A DNA stretch of 49,445 bases from Dolichospermum sp. LEGE 00240 (GCF_015207875.1 NZ_JADEVZ010000035.1:1-49445), one strand, 5' to 3'; numbered from the stretch's first letter, positions 7,767 through 17,367 are shown. Notes: generated by a model not told the origin, from the sequence alone. A program made the numbers and translations.

Positions 7767-8972
7767 CTAATGACTACTGACCATTGACTGTTGTTGTAAC
7801 CAATCAGCATTATCATTCTTGAAGGGAGATAAAGCCCGAAGACGGTCAACAATTTCCGGCATTACGGCGATTACTTGATCAATTTCCGCCTCAGTTGTGT
7901 AGCGAGAAAGACTGAAGCGAATCGAACCGTGTAAAGTAGTATAGGGCAAACCCATAGCTCGTAAAACATGAGAAGGTTCTAGAGAACCAGAAGTACAAGC
8001 AGAACCAGAGGAAGCGCAAATACCGTACTTATTTAAAGAAAGTAAAATGGCTTCACCTTCAATATATTTAAAACCGATATTTGTAGTATTTGGTAATCTA
8101 TTTTTGGCATCACCATTTACTTCACAATCAGGAATTTTGGATAAAAGAGACTGTTCCAAGCGATCGCGCAACTTTGTTAATCTCTGAGTTACTTCCTCTA
8201 AATGTAACAGTTCTAATTCCGCAGCTTTTCCTAAAGCAATAATTCCGGGAACGTTCTCTGTACCTCCTCTCCGTCCTCGTTCTTGGTGTCCACCAACTAA
8301 TAGAGGACGGAAACGAACCCCACGTCTTACATACAAAGCACCAATACCTTTAGGAGCATGAATTTTGTGACCAGATATAGTTAACATATCTATGGTGCTG
8401 GTCTTCATATTCAAGGGTACTTTACCTACCGCTTGCACTGCATCAACGTGGAAGAGAGCGCCGTATTCCTTAACCATAGCACCAATTTCTTCAATTGGAA
8501 AGATAGTGCCGGTTTCATTATTGGCATACATTACTGTCACCAAAGCAGTGTTACCAGTTAGAGAAGCTTCTAACTCACTCAAATCTATTTGTCCCTTAGC
8601 ATTTACTGACAAATAAGTAACTTGATAACCTTTAGATTCTAATTGTTTGCAGACATTTAAAACTGCCGGATGTTCTACTTGGGAAGTGATGATGTGACGT
8701 TTTTCGGGTTGAGCTAATAACGCCGCATGAATAGCCGCATTATCACCCTCAGTTCCGCAACTGGTAAAAACAATTTCTGATTCTTCTGCTCCCAGCAAAG
8801 CAGCAACTTGTTCTCTAGCTTTTTTTACAGCCTTACCAAGTTGTCCACCAAAAGTGTGCATACTAGAAGGATTAGCATAATAGTCCGTCAAATAAGGCAT
8901 CATTGCCTCAACAACTTGAGGATCTATTTTAGTGGTGGCATTATTATCAAGATAGATACAATTATTTTGCAT
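7767..8972 (-). CDS. nifS: NifS cysteine desulfurase
   Basis: This 401-aa PLP-dependent enzyme releases sulfur from cysteine for NifU. Visible are the N-terminal Y-L-D-N-N-A-T-T, the PLP lysine in S-G-H-K-I-H-A-P-K-G, the substrate-activating cysteine in S-S-G-S-A-C-T-S-G, and R-F-S-L-S-R near the end. The length is normal for the family. It lies between fdxN and nifU on the same strand. The 150 bp before it contain a run of GGAGTCA-type heptamers. Confidence 0.97.
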   Translation of the reverse strand: MQNNCIYLDNNATTKIDPQVVEAMMPYLTDYYANPSSMHTFGGQLGKAVKKAREQVAALLGAEESEIVFTSCGTEGDNAAIHAALLAQPEKRHIITSQVEHPAVLNVCKQLESKGYQVTYLSVNAKGQIDLSELEASLTGNTALVTVMYANNETGTIFPIEEIGAMVKEYGALFHVDAVQAVGKVPLNMKTSTIDMLTISGHKIHAPKGIGALYVRRGVRFRPLLVGGHQERGRRGGTENVPGIIALGKAAELELLHLEEVTQRLTKLRDRLEQSLLSKIPDCEVNGDAKNRLPNTTNIGFKYIEGEAILLSLNKYGICASSGSACTSGSLEPSHVLRAMGLPYTTLHGSIRFSLSRYTTEAEIDQVIAVMPEIVDRLRALSPFKNDNADWLQQQSMVSSH

Positions 8973-9128
8973 GATTTTCTCTATAAAAGTATAAAGTGAT
9001 AAAGAAGGAGTCAGGAGTCAGGAGTCAGGATTATGGCTAACGCCACGCTATCAGGAGTCGGAATAAAGATAAATATTCCCTATTCCCTATTCCCTGTTAA
9101 CTGTCACCTGTCACCTGTCCCCTGTCAC

Positions 9129-9473
9129 CTATATAATTGCTTCTCCTTGCTGCTTTTGCAACTGTTCGGAAAACTTCTGAGAATAGGACTTATACCAATT
9201 TTCCCAGTAGTCTTGTTTATTGGTTAACTTTGCTAAAACACGGTGGTAATTAGCAAACCAACTTTCCCAATAATCACTAGGTTGTTTAACGCAACCATCA
9301 ACAGTAGGACAACTGGCTTTACATTGAGGTACAGTGTGAATACTACCAGCGCAATTTGTGCAAAGTTTAGAGTCAATCCAATAATTACCGTCAACTTCTT
9401 GAATTGCACCGGTAGGACAAACAGATAAACACAACTTGCAGGAAATACACTGGCTAGTAATTTCGTAAGCCAT
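9129..9473 (-). CDS. fdxN: FdxN ferredoxin, nif-associated 2[4Fe-4S]
   Basis: This is a 114-aa bacterial-type ferredoxin. The first cluster motif is C-I-S-C-K-L-C-L-S-V-C-P. The second is C-T-N-C-A-G with the spaced C-K-A-S-C-P, i.e. with the insertion typical of Nif-type FdxN. The C-terminal extension is rich in W, Y and Q. It probably supplies electrons to NifB-dependent cofactor synthesis. In Anabaena PCC 7120 this gene is split by the 55-kb fdxN element; here it is intact. It lies about 100 bp after nifB. Confidence 0.95.
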   Translation of the reverse strand: MAYEITSQCISCKLCLSVCPTGAIQEVDGNYWIDSKLCTNCAGSIHTVPQCKASCPTVDGCVKQPSDYWESWFANYHRVLAKLTNKQDYWENWYKSYSQKFSEQLQKQQGEAII

Positions 9474-9576
9474 GATTATTTACCTTTGTGGGAATTGGTG
9501 AAGAGGTAATAGGTAATAGGTGGTTGGTGATTGGTGATTGGAACAATATTACCTATGACCCATGACCTATTACTAA

Positions 9577-11016
9577 TTACCCATTAGCCTGAACATATTG
9601 CTCGTAAAATTCTAAAGCAACCTTTTCAATTACATCATAGGCTTCAACAGTTTTTATTCCTGCTGCTTCTAATTTTTCCTTGGGACAATTGCCTATTTTT
9701 GATACCAAGACTGCTTTACAATCTGCGATCGCCTTCATTATATTATCTGCGGTAGCTTCTTCGCTGTAACCACCTTGACAATATTGATCAATCTTGCGGT
9801 GACTAACAAAACGAACTTCATTTCCATCAACTTCATAGACTTGAAATTCCTTCGCGTGTCCGAAGTGTTGGTTAACTAATCCACCACCTTTTGTGGCTAC
9901 TGCAACTAATATTTTAGGACTATTAGCAGATTTTTTGCCAGTTGATGCTTTATCTTTGGCAGCCTTAATTTCTTCTCTAAATTTCTCAATCCCTTCGTGA
10001 ACTTCTTGGCGGGTTTCAAAGTTATATTCTGGAGCCATTTCCATGAACTTATCTTTAGTAAATTCTTGGCTACGATCTTCTCCTAATAATCCTACCGCAT
10101 CGGCTCGACACTGGCGACAGTGGCGCATCATTTTCATGTTACCAGAGCAATTGTCTTGGACTTCCTTCAGTTCTTTTCCTGTTGGTCCACGTTGACCAGT
10201 TAAACCAAAATGAGTCCCATGTTCTGGCGCAGAAATCAGCGGCATAATGTTATGTAAGAATGCGCCTCTCTCCCGAATAGCCTGATTAACTTCTACCAAA
10301 TGTTGATCATTAATTCCGGGAATCATCACGGAATTAACTTTGCATAAGATATCAGCTTCTTTGAGAGCTTGCAATCCTTCCAACTGTTTTTCTAGGAGAA
10401 TTTTTGCTCCTTCTACCCCTCTGTAACGTTTGCGTTTATAGTGAACCCAAGAATAGATTTGTGCGCCTATTTCGGGGTCAATGGTATTAAGGGTAATAGT
10501 AACGTGATCTATATTTAATTGTTTGATGCGATCAATATGTTCTGTCAGCATCAAACCGTTTGTGGATAAGCACAATTTAATATCTGGTGCTTTGTCTGCA
10601 ATTAATTCAAAAGTCCGAAAAGTTTTTTCTGGATTAGCTAAAGGATCACCAGGTCCAGCAATTCCCAACACAGTCATTTGGGGAATTTTTCCGGCAATTA
10701 CTAACACTTTATGGGCAGCTTCTTCCGGTGTGAGTAATTCACTCACTACTCCCGGACGACTTTCGTTAGCGCAGTCATACTTGCGGTTACAATAGTTACA
10801 TTGGATATTGCAAGCTGGAGCAACGGCAACGTGCATCCGTGCATAGTGATGATGAGCTTCTTCACTATAACAGGGGTGTTTAGAAATACGCTCTATGAGT
10901 TTTTCGTCCATTTCTGGAGTTGTGCTGCTGTCGCAACCACAATTACCAGATTTAGCGGGGATGATAAGGGAATCCTGATGGTCGGAGGTGAGAATATCTG
11001 TAGCAGGTAGTGTCAT
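9577..11016 (-). CDS. nifB: NifB, FeMo-cofactor precursor synthase (radical SAM + NifX-like domain)
   Basis: The 479-aa protein forms NifB-co, the 8Fe core of FeMo-co, at the start of cofactor synthesis. The radical SAM cluster motif is C-N-I-Q-C-N-Y-C near residue 70. Additional cluster ligands follow in the N-terminal half, and [14 protein letters not shown] lies near 290. The C-terminal ~120 residues ([20 protein letters not shown]) form a NifX/NafY-like cofactor-binding domain. It is the first gene of the cluster and probably the start of the main nif transcript. Confidence 0.97.
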   Translation of the reverse strand: MTLPATDILTSDHQDSLIIPAKSGNCGCDSSTTPEMDEKLIERISKHPCYSEEAHHHYARMHVAVAPACNIQCNYCNRKYDCANESRPGVVSELLTPEEAAHKVLVIAGKIPQMTVLGIAGPGDPLANPEKTFRTFELIADKAPDIKLCLSTNGLMLTEHIDRIKQLNIDHVTITLNTIDPEIGAQIYSWVHYKRKRYRGVEGAKILLEKQLEGLQALKEADILCKVNSVMIPGINDQHLVEVNQAIRERGAFLHNIMPLISAPEHGTHFGLTGQRGPTGKELKEVQDNCSGNMKMMRHCRQCRADAVGLLGEDRSQEFTKDKFMEMAPEYNFETRQEVHEGIEKFREEIKAAKDKASTGKKSANSPKILVAVATKGGGLVNQHFGHAKEFQVYEVDGNEVRFVSHRKIDQYCQGGYSEEATADNIMKAIADCKAVLVSKIGNCPKEKLEAAGIKTVEAYDVIEKVALEFYEQYVQANG

Positions 11017-11412
11017 TGAATTTCGCTGTTGGAGGTGGACTTGAGAGCCACTGTGGGAGATGCTTTTACTACTGGCAATATCTAAATTATTTTAGATATG
11101 GTGCTAATCTCATCCCTCCACTCACTTTTGACTGTTAACTTGGTTTTGTTAAGGAGCGTTAAGTGATTGGCGATAAATGATTTATAGCAGCCCTTTTTTT
11201 GCCCCCTTTGGTTTACACCAGGATAGAACTTATTGAATTTATTATGTTTGTACTCAAATCCTTAAATCCTTACATTGCAACGATACAAAAGTTAAAAAAG
11301 ATTTTTTCGGGTTGGGGTGCGAGTATTTATAGTTAGGGGTACGAGTATTTATAGTTAGGGGTTCAGGATTTCTTTGTACTCATCTCAAACTCAATACCCG
11401 CAAGGGTTTTGG
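11017..11412. promoter_or_regulatory. Region upstream of nifB, with a 22-bp direct repeat
   Basis: This 396-bp gene-free stretch should contain the nifB promoter, which in related cyanobacteria depends on the activator CnfR. The sequence GAGTATTTATAGTTAGGGGT occurs twice in tandem (11321-11340 and 11343-11362), 300-345 bp before nifB. I could not identify a promoter box with confidence. Confidence 0.4.
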
Positions 11413-11658
11413 CTATATTTTTAGCGAATTTTCCTGATATTCGACTGTACTCAACTTTCCTACAACTTCTCCTGGAAACTCTTGTTCTTCAGAGATTTGA
11501 GGTGAAAAAACTGGAGTCAAATCGGCCCGATTACTCCAGATACGTGCGAAATTCAATTCTGTATACAACCTATCATTTTTTTTAGCGTAAAAATGCCATT
11601 TATATTTTTTTAAGTTTTTGATTATTGCTGACATTTTTATAGCTGTATTCCTTGCCAT
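11413..11658 (-). CDS. Hypothetical protein (81 aa) upstream of nifB
   Basis: This small basic frame reads toward nifB. The better start may be the Met at 11634 (M-S-A-I-I-K-N-L-K-K-Y-K-W-H-F-Y-A-K-K). The middle, Y-T-E-L-N-F-A-R-I-W-S-N-R-A-D-L-T-P-V-F, looks like genuine protein composition. I do not recognise a family, and no membrane segment or cysteine motif is seen. It may be a small nif-region protein or a chance frame. Confidence 0.35.
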   Translation of the reverse strand: MARNTAIKMSAIIKNLKKYKWHFYAKKNDRLYTELNFARIWSNRADLTPVFSPQISEEQEFPGEVVGKLSTVEYQENSLKI

Positions 11659-12306
11659 ACAATAAATACAGCCTAATTACACCATCTATATTAATGCAGA
11701 TATTTTGCAAAAGATTTAATTTTTTGATCATTATTTTTTGATGATATTGATAATTATGTTAGCCATGAACTTTCCCCCATCACTAGACTATAAATATAGT
11801 AAACAAAGCAAGTTAGGAAAAATGTGATCAAAGCTATTGTTGTCGGGAGCATCCCAATTTTACAGAAATAAGCTGGCGATTAGAAAGATGCCTCCGGCTC
11901 CCGTCAGGAATACACGGCTATACAAACAAAGTCCGCCTACGCGGACTAGGGAAATTTAAAACCCACGCAGGTGGGTTTTGCCTGTGTAGCCGTGACTTCC
12001 AGTCGCCTGGATTCTATATTTTGGGTAAATTTGCACATTTTTAGTTATTGATTGATTATTGATTTTTGACATTTTGTTACTTTCTGTTATATTTACTGTT
12101 ATATTTACAAAAGTGTCTGTTAGGTAATTCACAAAGTCGGCGTTGCTAAATTGAAGCATGAAATTCCCAAATTGAACCTTGAAAACTCTTACCTTTGCGC
12201 CTTTGCGTGAGACTAAAATTCATACCCTTAATCAGCAACTCCACAAAATCTAACTTGACAACATTGCGAAGTAACATATTAGTTCTATTTAATACGGGGT
12301 AAATTA
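11659..12306. other. Gene-free interval with a complex palindromic repeat
   Basis: No credible gene is seen in 650 bp. The notable content is the nested hairpin at 11913-11994. The rest is AT-rich, with several short imperfect repeats. Confidence 0.45.
11913..11994. repeat. Nested palindromic repeat
   Basis: CACGGCTA (11913) pairs with TAGCCGTG (ends 11994) and encloses two further hairpins: GTCCGCCTACGCGGAC at 11931-11946 and AAAACCCACG/TGGGTTTT at 11958-11979. As RNA or single-stranded DNA this would form a three-way-junction shape. It belongs to a repeat type common in Nostocales intergenic regions. It is not a tRNA: there is no anticodon arm or CCA-type acceptor. Confidence 0.6.
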
Positions 12307-12798
12307 ATGAAGAAAAAGTTAAACATTGCGTTGCAGAAAACATCAAGTCTGGGGCTAATGTTACTACTCCCTATATTGGGAAACTTACTCTTTTTAGCTA
12401 ATGCTAAGGCAGAGTTGAATAGTAGTCTGACAATTGAAGTAGAGGGACTCAAAAACAAATCTGGACAAATTTGTGCGACTATTTTTGATAAAAGTCAGGG
12501 ATTTCCTCGTGATAGTAAAAATGCTTTACAATCCCAATGTATCAAGATCACAGAACTATCTCAAAAACTGACTTTCAATAACTTGAGAGCAGGTAGTTAT
12601 GCTGTTGGATTAATTCATGATGCCAATGAAAATGGTAATCTTGATACTGGTGCTTTTGGTGCGCCCATAGAAGGTTTTGGGTTTTCTAACAATCCAGAGG
12701 TTTTCACTGGACCGCCTAAGTTTAATGATTCGGCTGTTGCTGTATCTAAAACTACTACTGATATTAAGATTAAGATGAAATATTTCTTTGGTTCTTGA
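12307..12798 (+). CDS. DUF2141 secreted protein
   Basis: The 163-aa protein has an N-terminal signal peptide (basic M-K-K-K, then a hydrophobic core L-G-L-M-L-L-L-P-I-L-G-N-L-L-F-L-A and A-K-A cleavage context near 34). The mature part is a DUF2141 beta-sandwich: I-E-V-E-G-L-K-N-K-S-G, A-V-G-L-I-H-D-A-N-E-N-G-N-L-D-T, and G-F-G-F-S-N-N-P. It is probably periplasmic or outer-membrane associated. The D-x-N-x-N-G-x-L-D run resembles a calcium-binding loop, but function in this family is not known. A hairpin terminator follows at 12823. Confidence 0.85.
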   Translation: MKKKLNIALQKTSSLGLMLLLPILGNLLFLANAKAELNSSLTIEVEGLKNKSGQICATIFDKSQGFPRDSKNALQSQCIKITELSQKLTFNNLRAGSYAVGLIHDANENGNLDTGAFGAPIEGFGFSNNPEVFTGPPKFNDSAVAVSKTTTDIKIKMKYFFGS

Positions 12799-12822
12799 TT
12801 GATATAGCAATCGTTCATACCC

Positions 12823-12888
12823 AGATCCCCGACTTCTAACATTGATTTATTATTTATGGACAGAATGAATCAAAGAAGTCGGGGATCT
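12823..12888. terminator. Inverted repeat after the DUF2141 gene
   Basis: AGATCCCCGACTTCT (12823-12837) and AGAAGTCGGGGATCT (12874-12888) are a perfect 15-bp inverted repeat with a 36-bp loop, 25 bp after the stop codon. The same arms occur with a short loop at 43832-43864, so this is a dispersed repeat that may also act as a terminator. Confidence 0.55.
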
Positions 12889-13348
12889 TATTACAATTTT
12901 GTATCCCCATATACAGCAAATAAATCCGAAAACAAAATAAAGAAATCCACCTTTCCACTACCAAAATAATAAAATAATAATAGTAGTGAGTAATACATAA
13001 AATCTATATTTACTGTCATCAAAACAATGTTTATCAGGAAATGAGTACAACTAAATATATGGAAAAATATCTTGGCTAAATAGCTGCAAAGTCCTACAGG
13101 TTAAGAGGTTTCTGGTGAGTACAAAAAAGCTGCATCCCTGATCTGAAAATACCAGTACCCCTGTGATCAAAAGCTAGTCCCCCTACCCCAAGACAAAATG
13201 TAAAGTTCTGTTAAATAGGGTTTTAAACCTATTGAGTACAAGCTTAATAAATTTAATAAATCTAATCTGCGTTGCTAATTCTGTCTGTTTAGAAGTTATC
13301 TGCTATAAGCATGAAAACAGTACAGGATTTTTTCACCTAACAATACCA
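12889..13348. other. Gene-free leader region of nifP
   Basis: This AT-rich 460-bp interval must contain the nifP promoter. The reading frame of nifP is open upstream to a TTG at 13232, but the extra 39 residues do not look like the family. I see no other gene. Confidence 0.4.
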
Positions 13349-14086
13349 ATGCACCAGTCATTAAACAGGATCAGTAAGACTGAGACTGTAAATACAAAGC
13401 TACGTAAATATGAAGGTTTTAGATCTTTTTTAGAACCATTAATCAGTGATTTTCGGATTATTTTTGAGCGTGATCCAGCAGCACGTAATTGGTTAGAGGT
13501 AATATTTTGTTACCCCGGATTTCATGCTTTGTGTTTACATCGTCTTTCCCATTGGTTACATATCCATAAAGTGGGTTTTATTCCCCGGTTGATTTCTCAT
13601 TTAGGACGGTTTTTCACAGGTGTTGAAATTCACCCAGGGGCAAAAATTGGCAAGGGTGTATTTATTGATCATGGCATGGGTGTTGTCATTGGTGAAACTG
13701 CCATTGTGGGAGATTATACACTCATTTATCAGGGTGTAACATTGGGAGGAACTGGGAAAGAAAGCGGTAAACGTCATCCGACATTAGGTAGTAATGTTGT
13801 TGTCGGTGCAGGTGCGAAAGTATTAGGAAATATTCAAATTAGCGATCGCGTCCGTATTGGTGCAGGGTCAATTGTCTTGCGTGATGTGCCTCCAGATGCC
13901 ACTGTGGTGGGCATTCCTGGACGGATTATCGCTCCTAAGTCTAGTAACCCCATTTCCCCCTTAGAACATGGCAAATTACCCGATATAGAGGCAGGTGTAA
14001 TTCGTTCTTTACTCTCGCGGATTGAGCAGTTAGAACAACAAGTCCAAACTCTCACCAATCATCACCAAGATGATCAATCAAGTTAA
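13349..14086 (+). CDS. nifP: Serine O-acetyltransferase NifP
   Basis: The enzyme makes O-acetylserine, the precursor of the cysteine that NifS uses. The start is set at the ATG at 13349 (245 aa), because family similarity begins soon after it, with S-F-L-E-P-L-I-S-D-F-R-I-I-F-E-R-D-P-A-A-R. The N-terminal helical domain is followed by a left-handed beta-helix of hexapeptide repeats: I-H-P-G-A-K-I-G-K-G, F-I-D-H-G-M-G-V-V-I-G-E-T, G-G-T-G-K-E-S-G-K-R-H-P and V-V-V-G-A-G-A-K-V-L-G. The catalytic His is in D-H-G-M-G. The location between nifB and nifVZT argues for the nif-specific copy rather than housekeeping cysE. Confidence 0.9.
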   Translation: MHQSLNRISKTETVNTKLRKYEGFRSFLEPLISDFRIIFERDPAARNWLEVIFCYPGFHALCLHRLSHWLHIHKVGFIPRLISHLGRFFTGVEIHPGAKIGKGVFIDHGMGVVIGETAIVGDYTLIYQGVTLGGTGKESGKRHPTLGSNVVVGAGAKVLGNIQISDRVRIGAGSIVLRDVPPDATVVGIPGRIIAPKSSNPISPLEHGKLPDIEAGVIRSLLSRIEQLEQQVQTLTNHHQDDQSS

Positions 14087-14363
14087 CTTCATAAATTGTG
14101 AATTACTGATGTCACCAAATTGTAACTTTTTAACTGTCGGTGAACAAATTTTGCAAGTTCCTTTAGGTGATAGATGGTGTATTTATCATCGGTTGCAAGA
14201 GTTGATGATTTCCTGTTCCTGTCCCCCGGATGGTTCTTTGCGCGTGCAAGTTAATAACCTAGAAGAAGCGATTCTTGTTCGTAGTACATTGATGCAATTT
14301 TTTGCTTCTCGTCATCAATTGGTGACATGGTTAGAGAATTGTTTGTGCAACGGTGTTGAGTAA
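14070..14363 (+). CDS. Hypothetical protein (97 aa) overlapping the end of nifP
   Basis: The frame overlaps the nifP 3' end by 17 bp, or follows it by 22 bp if the Met at 14109 (M-S-P-N-C-N-F-L-T-V-G-E) is the start; the latter seems more natural. The protein is compact and cysteine-rich (I-S-C-S-C-P-P-D-G in the middle, C-L-C near the end), with an alternating strand/helix pattern. I do not recognise the family. Tight coupling to nifP suggests the two are translated together. Confidence 0.6.
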   Translation: MINQVNFINCELLMSPNCNFLTVGEQILQVPLGDRWCIYHRLQELMISCSCPPDGSLRVQVNNLEEAILVRSTLMQFFASRHQLVTWLENCLCNGVE

Positions 14364-14631
14364 AGATTGCTGGAAACAATCATGTTTTTTTGATTAGTAC
14401 GACTGATAACAATTAAAATTCTAGCCCTGTCTAATCCAAAGCATATCAGAGGTTAATTTTTAATGCAAGTCTGATTGATCTCAAGTCATTATTCACTCAC
14501 AAACTATCTTGCATATTCTAGATAATTCACATAAGCTAAGGTTCACCCAGTTTGCTAAAACTAAAAAAATTAGTAATTGCTAATGGGAATAACTTGTACC
14601 TTATGTTGATTTCAATTGTCAATGTCCAATT

Positions 14632-14838
14632 ATGGTGATTAATCGTATTGATAGGAAGTTACTGCAATTTCTGGAAAAAGAACTGGCACTTTCCCAGGCT
14701 GATATTGCTGTAGCAACGAGACATCCTGAGTTCAATCATGGACCTTTACCGATGCTGCTTTGGCAATATGGTTTAGTGGATTTACAACAACTAGACAGAA
14801 TTTTTGATTGGCTTGCAGAACATCCTGAATTGAGGTAA
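14632..14838 (+). CDS. DUF2949 family protein (68 aa)
   Basis: The sequence L-L-Q-F-L-E-K-E-L-A-L-S-Q-A-D-I-A-V-A, then G-P-L-P-M-L-L-W-Q-Y-G-L-V and L-D-R-I-F-D-W-L, is characteristic of the small cyanobacterial DUF2949 family. It is all-helical with no membrane segment, and its function is unknown. It lies between nifP and nifV on the same strand, and a MITE-like repeat separates it from nifV. The 268-bp gap before it has no gene. Confidence 0.8.
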   Translation: MVINRIDRKLLQFLEKELALSQADIAVATRHPEFNHGPLPMLLWQYGLVDLQQLDRIFDWLAEHPELR

Positions 14839-14881
14839 ATGAAAAATTATCAGTAAATATAAGAGGTAATAATTATGATTA

Positions 14882-15006
14882 CTAAGTAGGTGAAAATAAT
14901 AAAACCAAAGTGTGTAAAGAAAAGTAAAATTTCCCAAAGCTTCTTCACTCTTGCCTCTTGCCTATTGCCTTCCCAAAACGACAATTTTCAATGCTAACCT
15001 ACTTAG
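14882..15006. repeat. MITE-like element, copy C
   Basis: CTAAGTAGGTGAAAATAA at one end and TGCTAACCTACTTAG at the other are inverted ends of a 125-bp element with no coding capacity. Its reverse complement aligns along its length with copy A (3037-3146), e.g. AAAATTGTC near one end and ATTTTACTTTTCTTTACACA near the other. It lies between the DUF2949 gene and nifV, in a 460-bp gap otherwise without genes, and may separate their transcription. Confidence 0.65.
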
Positions 15007-15298
15007 TTTGATTGCTGGCATGAGTATGTTATTTTTTACAGGATTTACTAATATTTGTCTGGGTTATTGGCTATTAACAAAATCCACAAATAATACTACA
15101 GAAAATATTGGATAAATTATACTTATTTTTTGTTTCTTGTCATACAGATGCAACAGCAATATTTAGTTAATAATTAAGGATCGTAAATCATGAATCATGA
15201 TTTATTCGCTCAATTAATAATTTACTACCCATCTACCACCATGAAAAATTGTAGCGAACAAGGATATTACAAAAAACTCCGCTAGAGGGACCTTGAAA

Positions 15299-16429
15299 AT
15301 GTATCAAATCATGATTAATGATACGACATTACGTGATGGGGAACAGGCAGCAGGTGTTGCTTTTAACTTAGAAGAAAAAGTAGCGATCGCTCAATTCTTA
15401 GATGCCATTGGTGTCCATGAATTAGAGGTAGGTATTCCGGCAATGGGAGAAGAAGAAATTCGCGCCATTGTTGCCATTCGTAACTTAGATTTAAACGCTA
15501 AACTATTAGGTTGGAATCGTGCTGTATTATCAGATATTAAAGCTTCTATAGCCTGTGGACTAGAACGAGTACATATTGCCATTCCTGTGTCTGGAGTGCA
15601 AATTGCCGCTAAATTTCATGGACAATGGCGAGTAAGTTTACAAAAACTAAAAGACTGTATTAGCTTTGCCTTAGATCAAGGTCTTTGGGTATCAGTCGGT
15701 GGCGAAGATTCTTCGAGAGCCGACGAAAACTTTCTCCAAGATGTTGCCATGTTATCACAAGAATGGGGCGCATCTCGCTTTCGGTTTTGTGATACAGTTG
15801 GGGTACTTGATCCCTTCCGAACTCACCTGAAAGTTAAGCATTTAGTATCAACTCTATCAATTCCTATTGAGATTCACACCCATAATGATTTTGGACTAGC
15901 AACTGCTAACGCCTTAGCCGGAATCAAAGCTGGTGCTTTATCTGTAAATACTACCGTTAATGGACTAGGAGAAAGAGCCGGAAATGCCGCTTTAGAAGAA
16001 GTAATCATGGCTCTAAAATGTATTTACAGTGTTGACTTAGGAATCCAAACTCAACACTTGTTAAAACTATCTCAATTAGTCGCTAAAGCTTCCGGTGCTA
16101 ATGTTCAACCTTGGAAAGCAATTGTGGGTGAAAATACCTTTGCTCATGAGTCTGGTATTCATGCTCATGGTGTATTGCAAAACCCCGTTACTTATGAACC
16201 TTATGCTCCTGAAGATGTCGGTTGGGAACGGCGTTTAGTCATAGGTAAACATTCTGGTCGGCATTCATTGTCTAATCTATTAGAACAGCATGGCATCTTT
16301 CTCGATTCTCAAGAAACCCAAGCTATTTTAGATGTAGTCCGTCAGCAATCAATCCTCAAAAAACGCAGTCTCACTACAGAAGAATTATTAAATTTAGTCA
16401 GCGAAAAAAGGTATTCCCATGCAACGTGA
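15299..16429 (+). CDS. nifV: Homocitrate synthase NifV
   Basis: The enzyme condenses acetyl-CoA and 2-oxoglutarate to homocitrate, the organic ligand of FeMo-co. The start is set at the ATG at 15299, with AGAGGG about 10 bp upstream; an in-frame TTG lies two codons earlier. Family motifs include [40 protein letters not shown], and H-E-S-G-I-H-A-H-G. The length (376 aa) is normal. The 3' end overlaps nifZ by 11 bp, indicating translational coupling in nifVZT. Confidence 0.96.
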   Translation: MYQIMINDTTLRDGEQAAGVAFNLEEKVAIAQFLDAIGVHELEVGIPAMGEEEIRAIVAIRNLDLNAKLLGWNRAVLSDIKASIACGLERVHIAIPVSGVQIAAKFHGQWRVSLQKLKDCISFALDQGLWVSVGGEDSSRADENFLQDVAMLSQEWGASRFRFCDTVGVLDPFRTHLKVKHLVSTLSIPIEIHTHNDFGLATANALAGIKAGALSVNTTVNGLGERAGNAALEEVIMALKCIYSVDLGIQTQHLLKLSQLVAKASGANVQPWKAIVGENTFAHESGIHAHGVLQNPVTYEPYAPEDVGWERRLVIGKHSGRHSLSNLLEQHGIFLDSQETQAILDVVRQQSILKKRSLTTEELLNLVSEKRYSHAT

Positions 16430-16706
16430 TGAAATAGAACTGGACTCGCAACCCATTTTTGAAATTGGTCAAAAAGTTCGAGTTAAGAAACTAATCAAAA
16501 ACGATGGAACTTTTCCCGGTAGAGAAATTGGGGAAGTTTTAGCAAACATTGGTGATGTTGGTTATGTCTCCAGCATTGGCACATTTTTGCAAGCTTATTA
16601 TATCTATGCTGTACATTTTTTGGAAACAGGGTACATCATCGGTTGTCGAAAAAGAGAACTAGAATCTGCTGAGGAAACACATGAAAGTAATGCTCCGAAT
16701 GAATAA
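16419..16706 (+). CDS. nifZ: NifZ
   Basis: This small protein (95 aa) is required for full maturation of the P-cluster in the MoFe protein. The NifZ core is present: [21 protein letters not shown], then [15 protein letters not shown] and Y-I-Y-A-V-H-F-L-E. It overlaps nifV by 11 bp and nifT by 26 bp, so the three genes are tightly coupled. Confidence 0.93.
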   Translation: MQRDEIELDSQPIFEIGQKVRVKKLIKNDGTFPGREIGEVLANIGDVGYVSSIGTFLQAYYIYAVHFLETGYIIGCRKRELESAEETHESNAPNE

Positions 16707-16884
16707 TACTGGTACTTTGGTTGTCTACGTCCCTAAAAAAGACTTAGAAGAAGAAGTAGTTAAAGAAACAGATAGCGAAGCAGGTAAAATTCTCACTTTA
16801 ACTAATGGTTGGGAATTAGAAGTTAGTGAATTTCCCGATAAAAGTCGTTTACCAGTAACAGTGGAAGCTAAACGTCTTTCTTAA
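16681..16884 (+). CDS. nifT: NifT/FixU family protein
   Basis: The 67-aa protein has the typical pattern [20 protein letters not shown], then L-T-N-G-W-E-L. The family is conserved in nif clusters, but its precise role is unclear. Its start lies inside nifZ. It is the last gene of the nifVZT set; the next 480 bp are gene-free with palindromic repeats. Confidence 0.93.
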   Translation: MKVMLRMNNTGTLVVYVPKKDLEEEVVKETDSEAGKILTLTNGWELEVSEFPDKSRLPVTVEAKRLS

Positions 16885-17024
16885 CATTTCAATCCATCCC
16901 CAGAAGGGAAAAGGTAAAAATCTCTTTTTCCTCTTCCTTCTTGATTGGAATCATCAACATAACTCCAGATAATACCGTTTCACTTTAATAATGAAACAAA
17001 TACGTGGGTAAGGGTAAAAACCGC

Positions 17025-17073
17025 CTGGGAATCAATTCCCAGTCTAATAGCGAAAGTCATCTAAAGATGACTA
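17025..17073. repeat. 50-bp double-hairpin repeat, copy 1 (reverse orientation)
   Basis: CTGGGAATCAATTCCCAG is a hairpin, followed by TCTAATAGCGAAAGTCAT and the pair AGTCATCT/AGATGACT. The reverse complement matches the two copies at 17261-17313 and 19777-19830 in order and spacing: a gact hairpin, then TTCGCTAT, then AGAC and the GGAAT...ATTCC hairpin. It lies in the gap after nifT, which has no other content that I recognise. Confidence 0.55.
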
Positions 17074-17260
17074 AACATTAAGAAAATTTATGGCTCTTGC
17101 GTCTGTTTTATGGAGGTTGAGGATTGATTATCACAAAACCCTTACGGGGCAAGGATCATAAACTATAATGCCCATATTTTGAATGAAATGCCGACACAAT
17201 AAGGCTTTCAATGATTTTGAACTGGGTTCTCCATAAAATCTACGCAAGAACCAAATTTAT

Positions 17261-17313
17261 TAGTCCGTTTTAACGGACTTGAGCTATGAGACAGGGAATT
17301 TATTCCCTGGCGG
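17261..17313. repeat. 50-bp double-hairpin repeat, copy 2
   Basis: AGTCCGTTTTAACGGACT is a hairpin, followed by TGAGCTATGAGAC and then AGGGAATTTATTCCCT, a second hairpin. It lies just before the [2Fe-2S] protein gene and will be in or near its leader. Confidence 0.6.
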
Positions 17314-17367
17314 GTGTGGAAGCCAACAGATAAGCTATTTCCTCTTGAAAAAATTGGGTTATCGCAA

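Noticed and set aside
11913-11994. tRNA- or riboswitch-like structure
   Set aside because: The nested hairpins have no acceptor/anticodon pattern, and repeats of this type are common between cyanobacterial genes.
13232-13348. 39-residue N-terminal extension of NifP from a TTG
   Set aside because: Low similarity to the family and a weak start codon; the ATG at 13349 gives the normal length.
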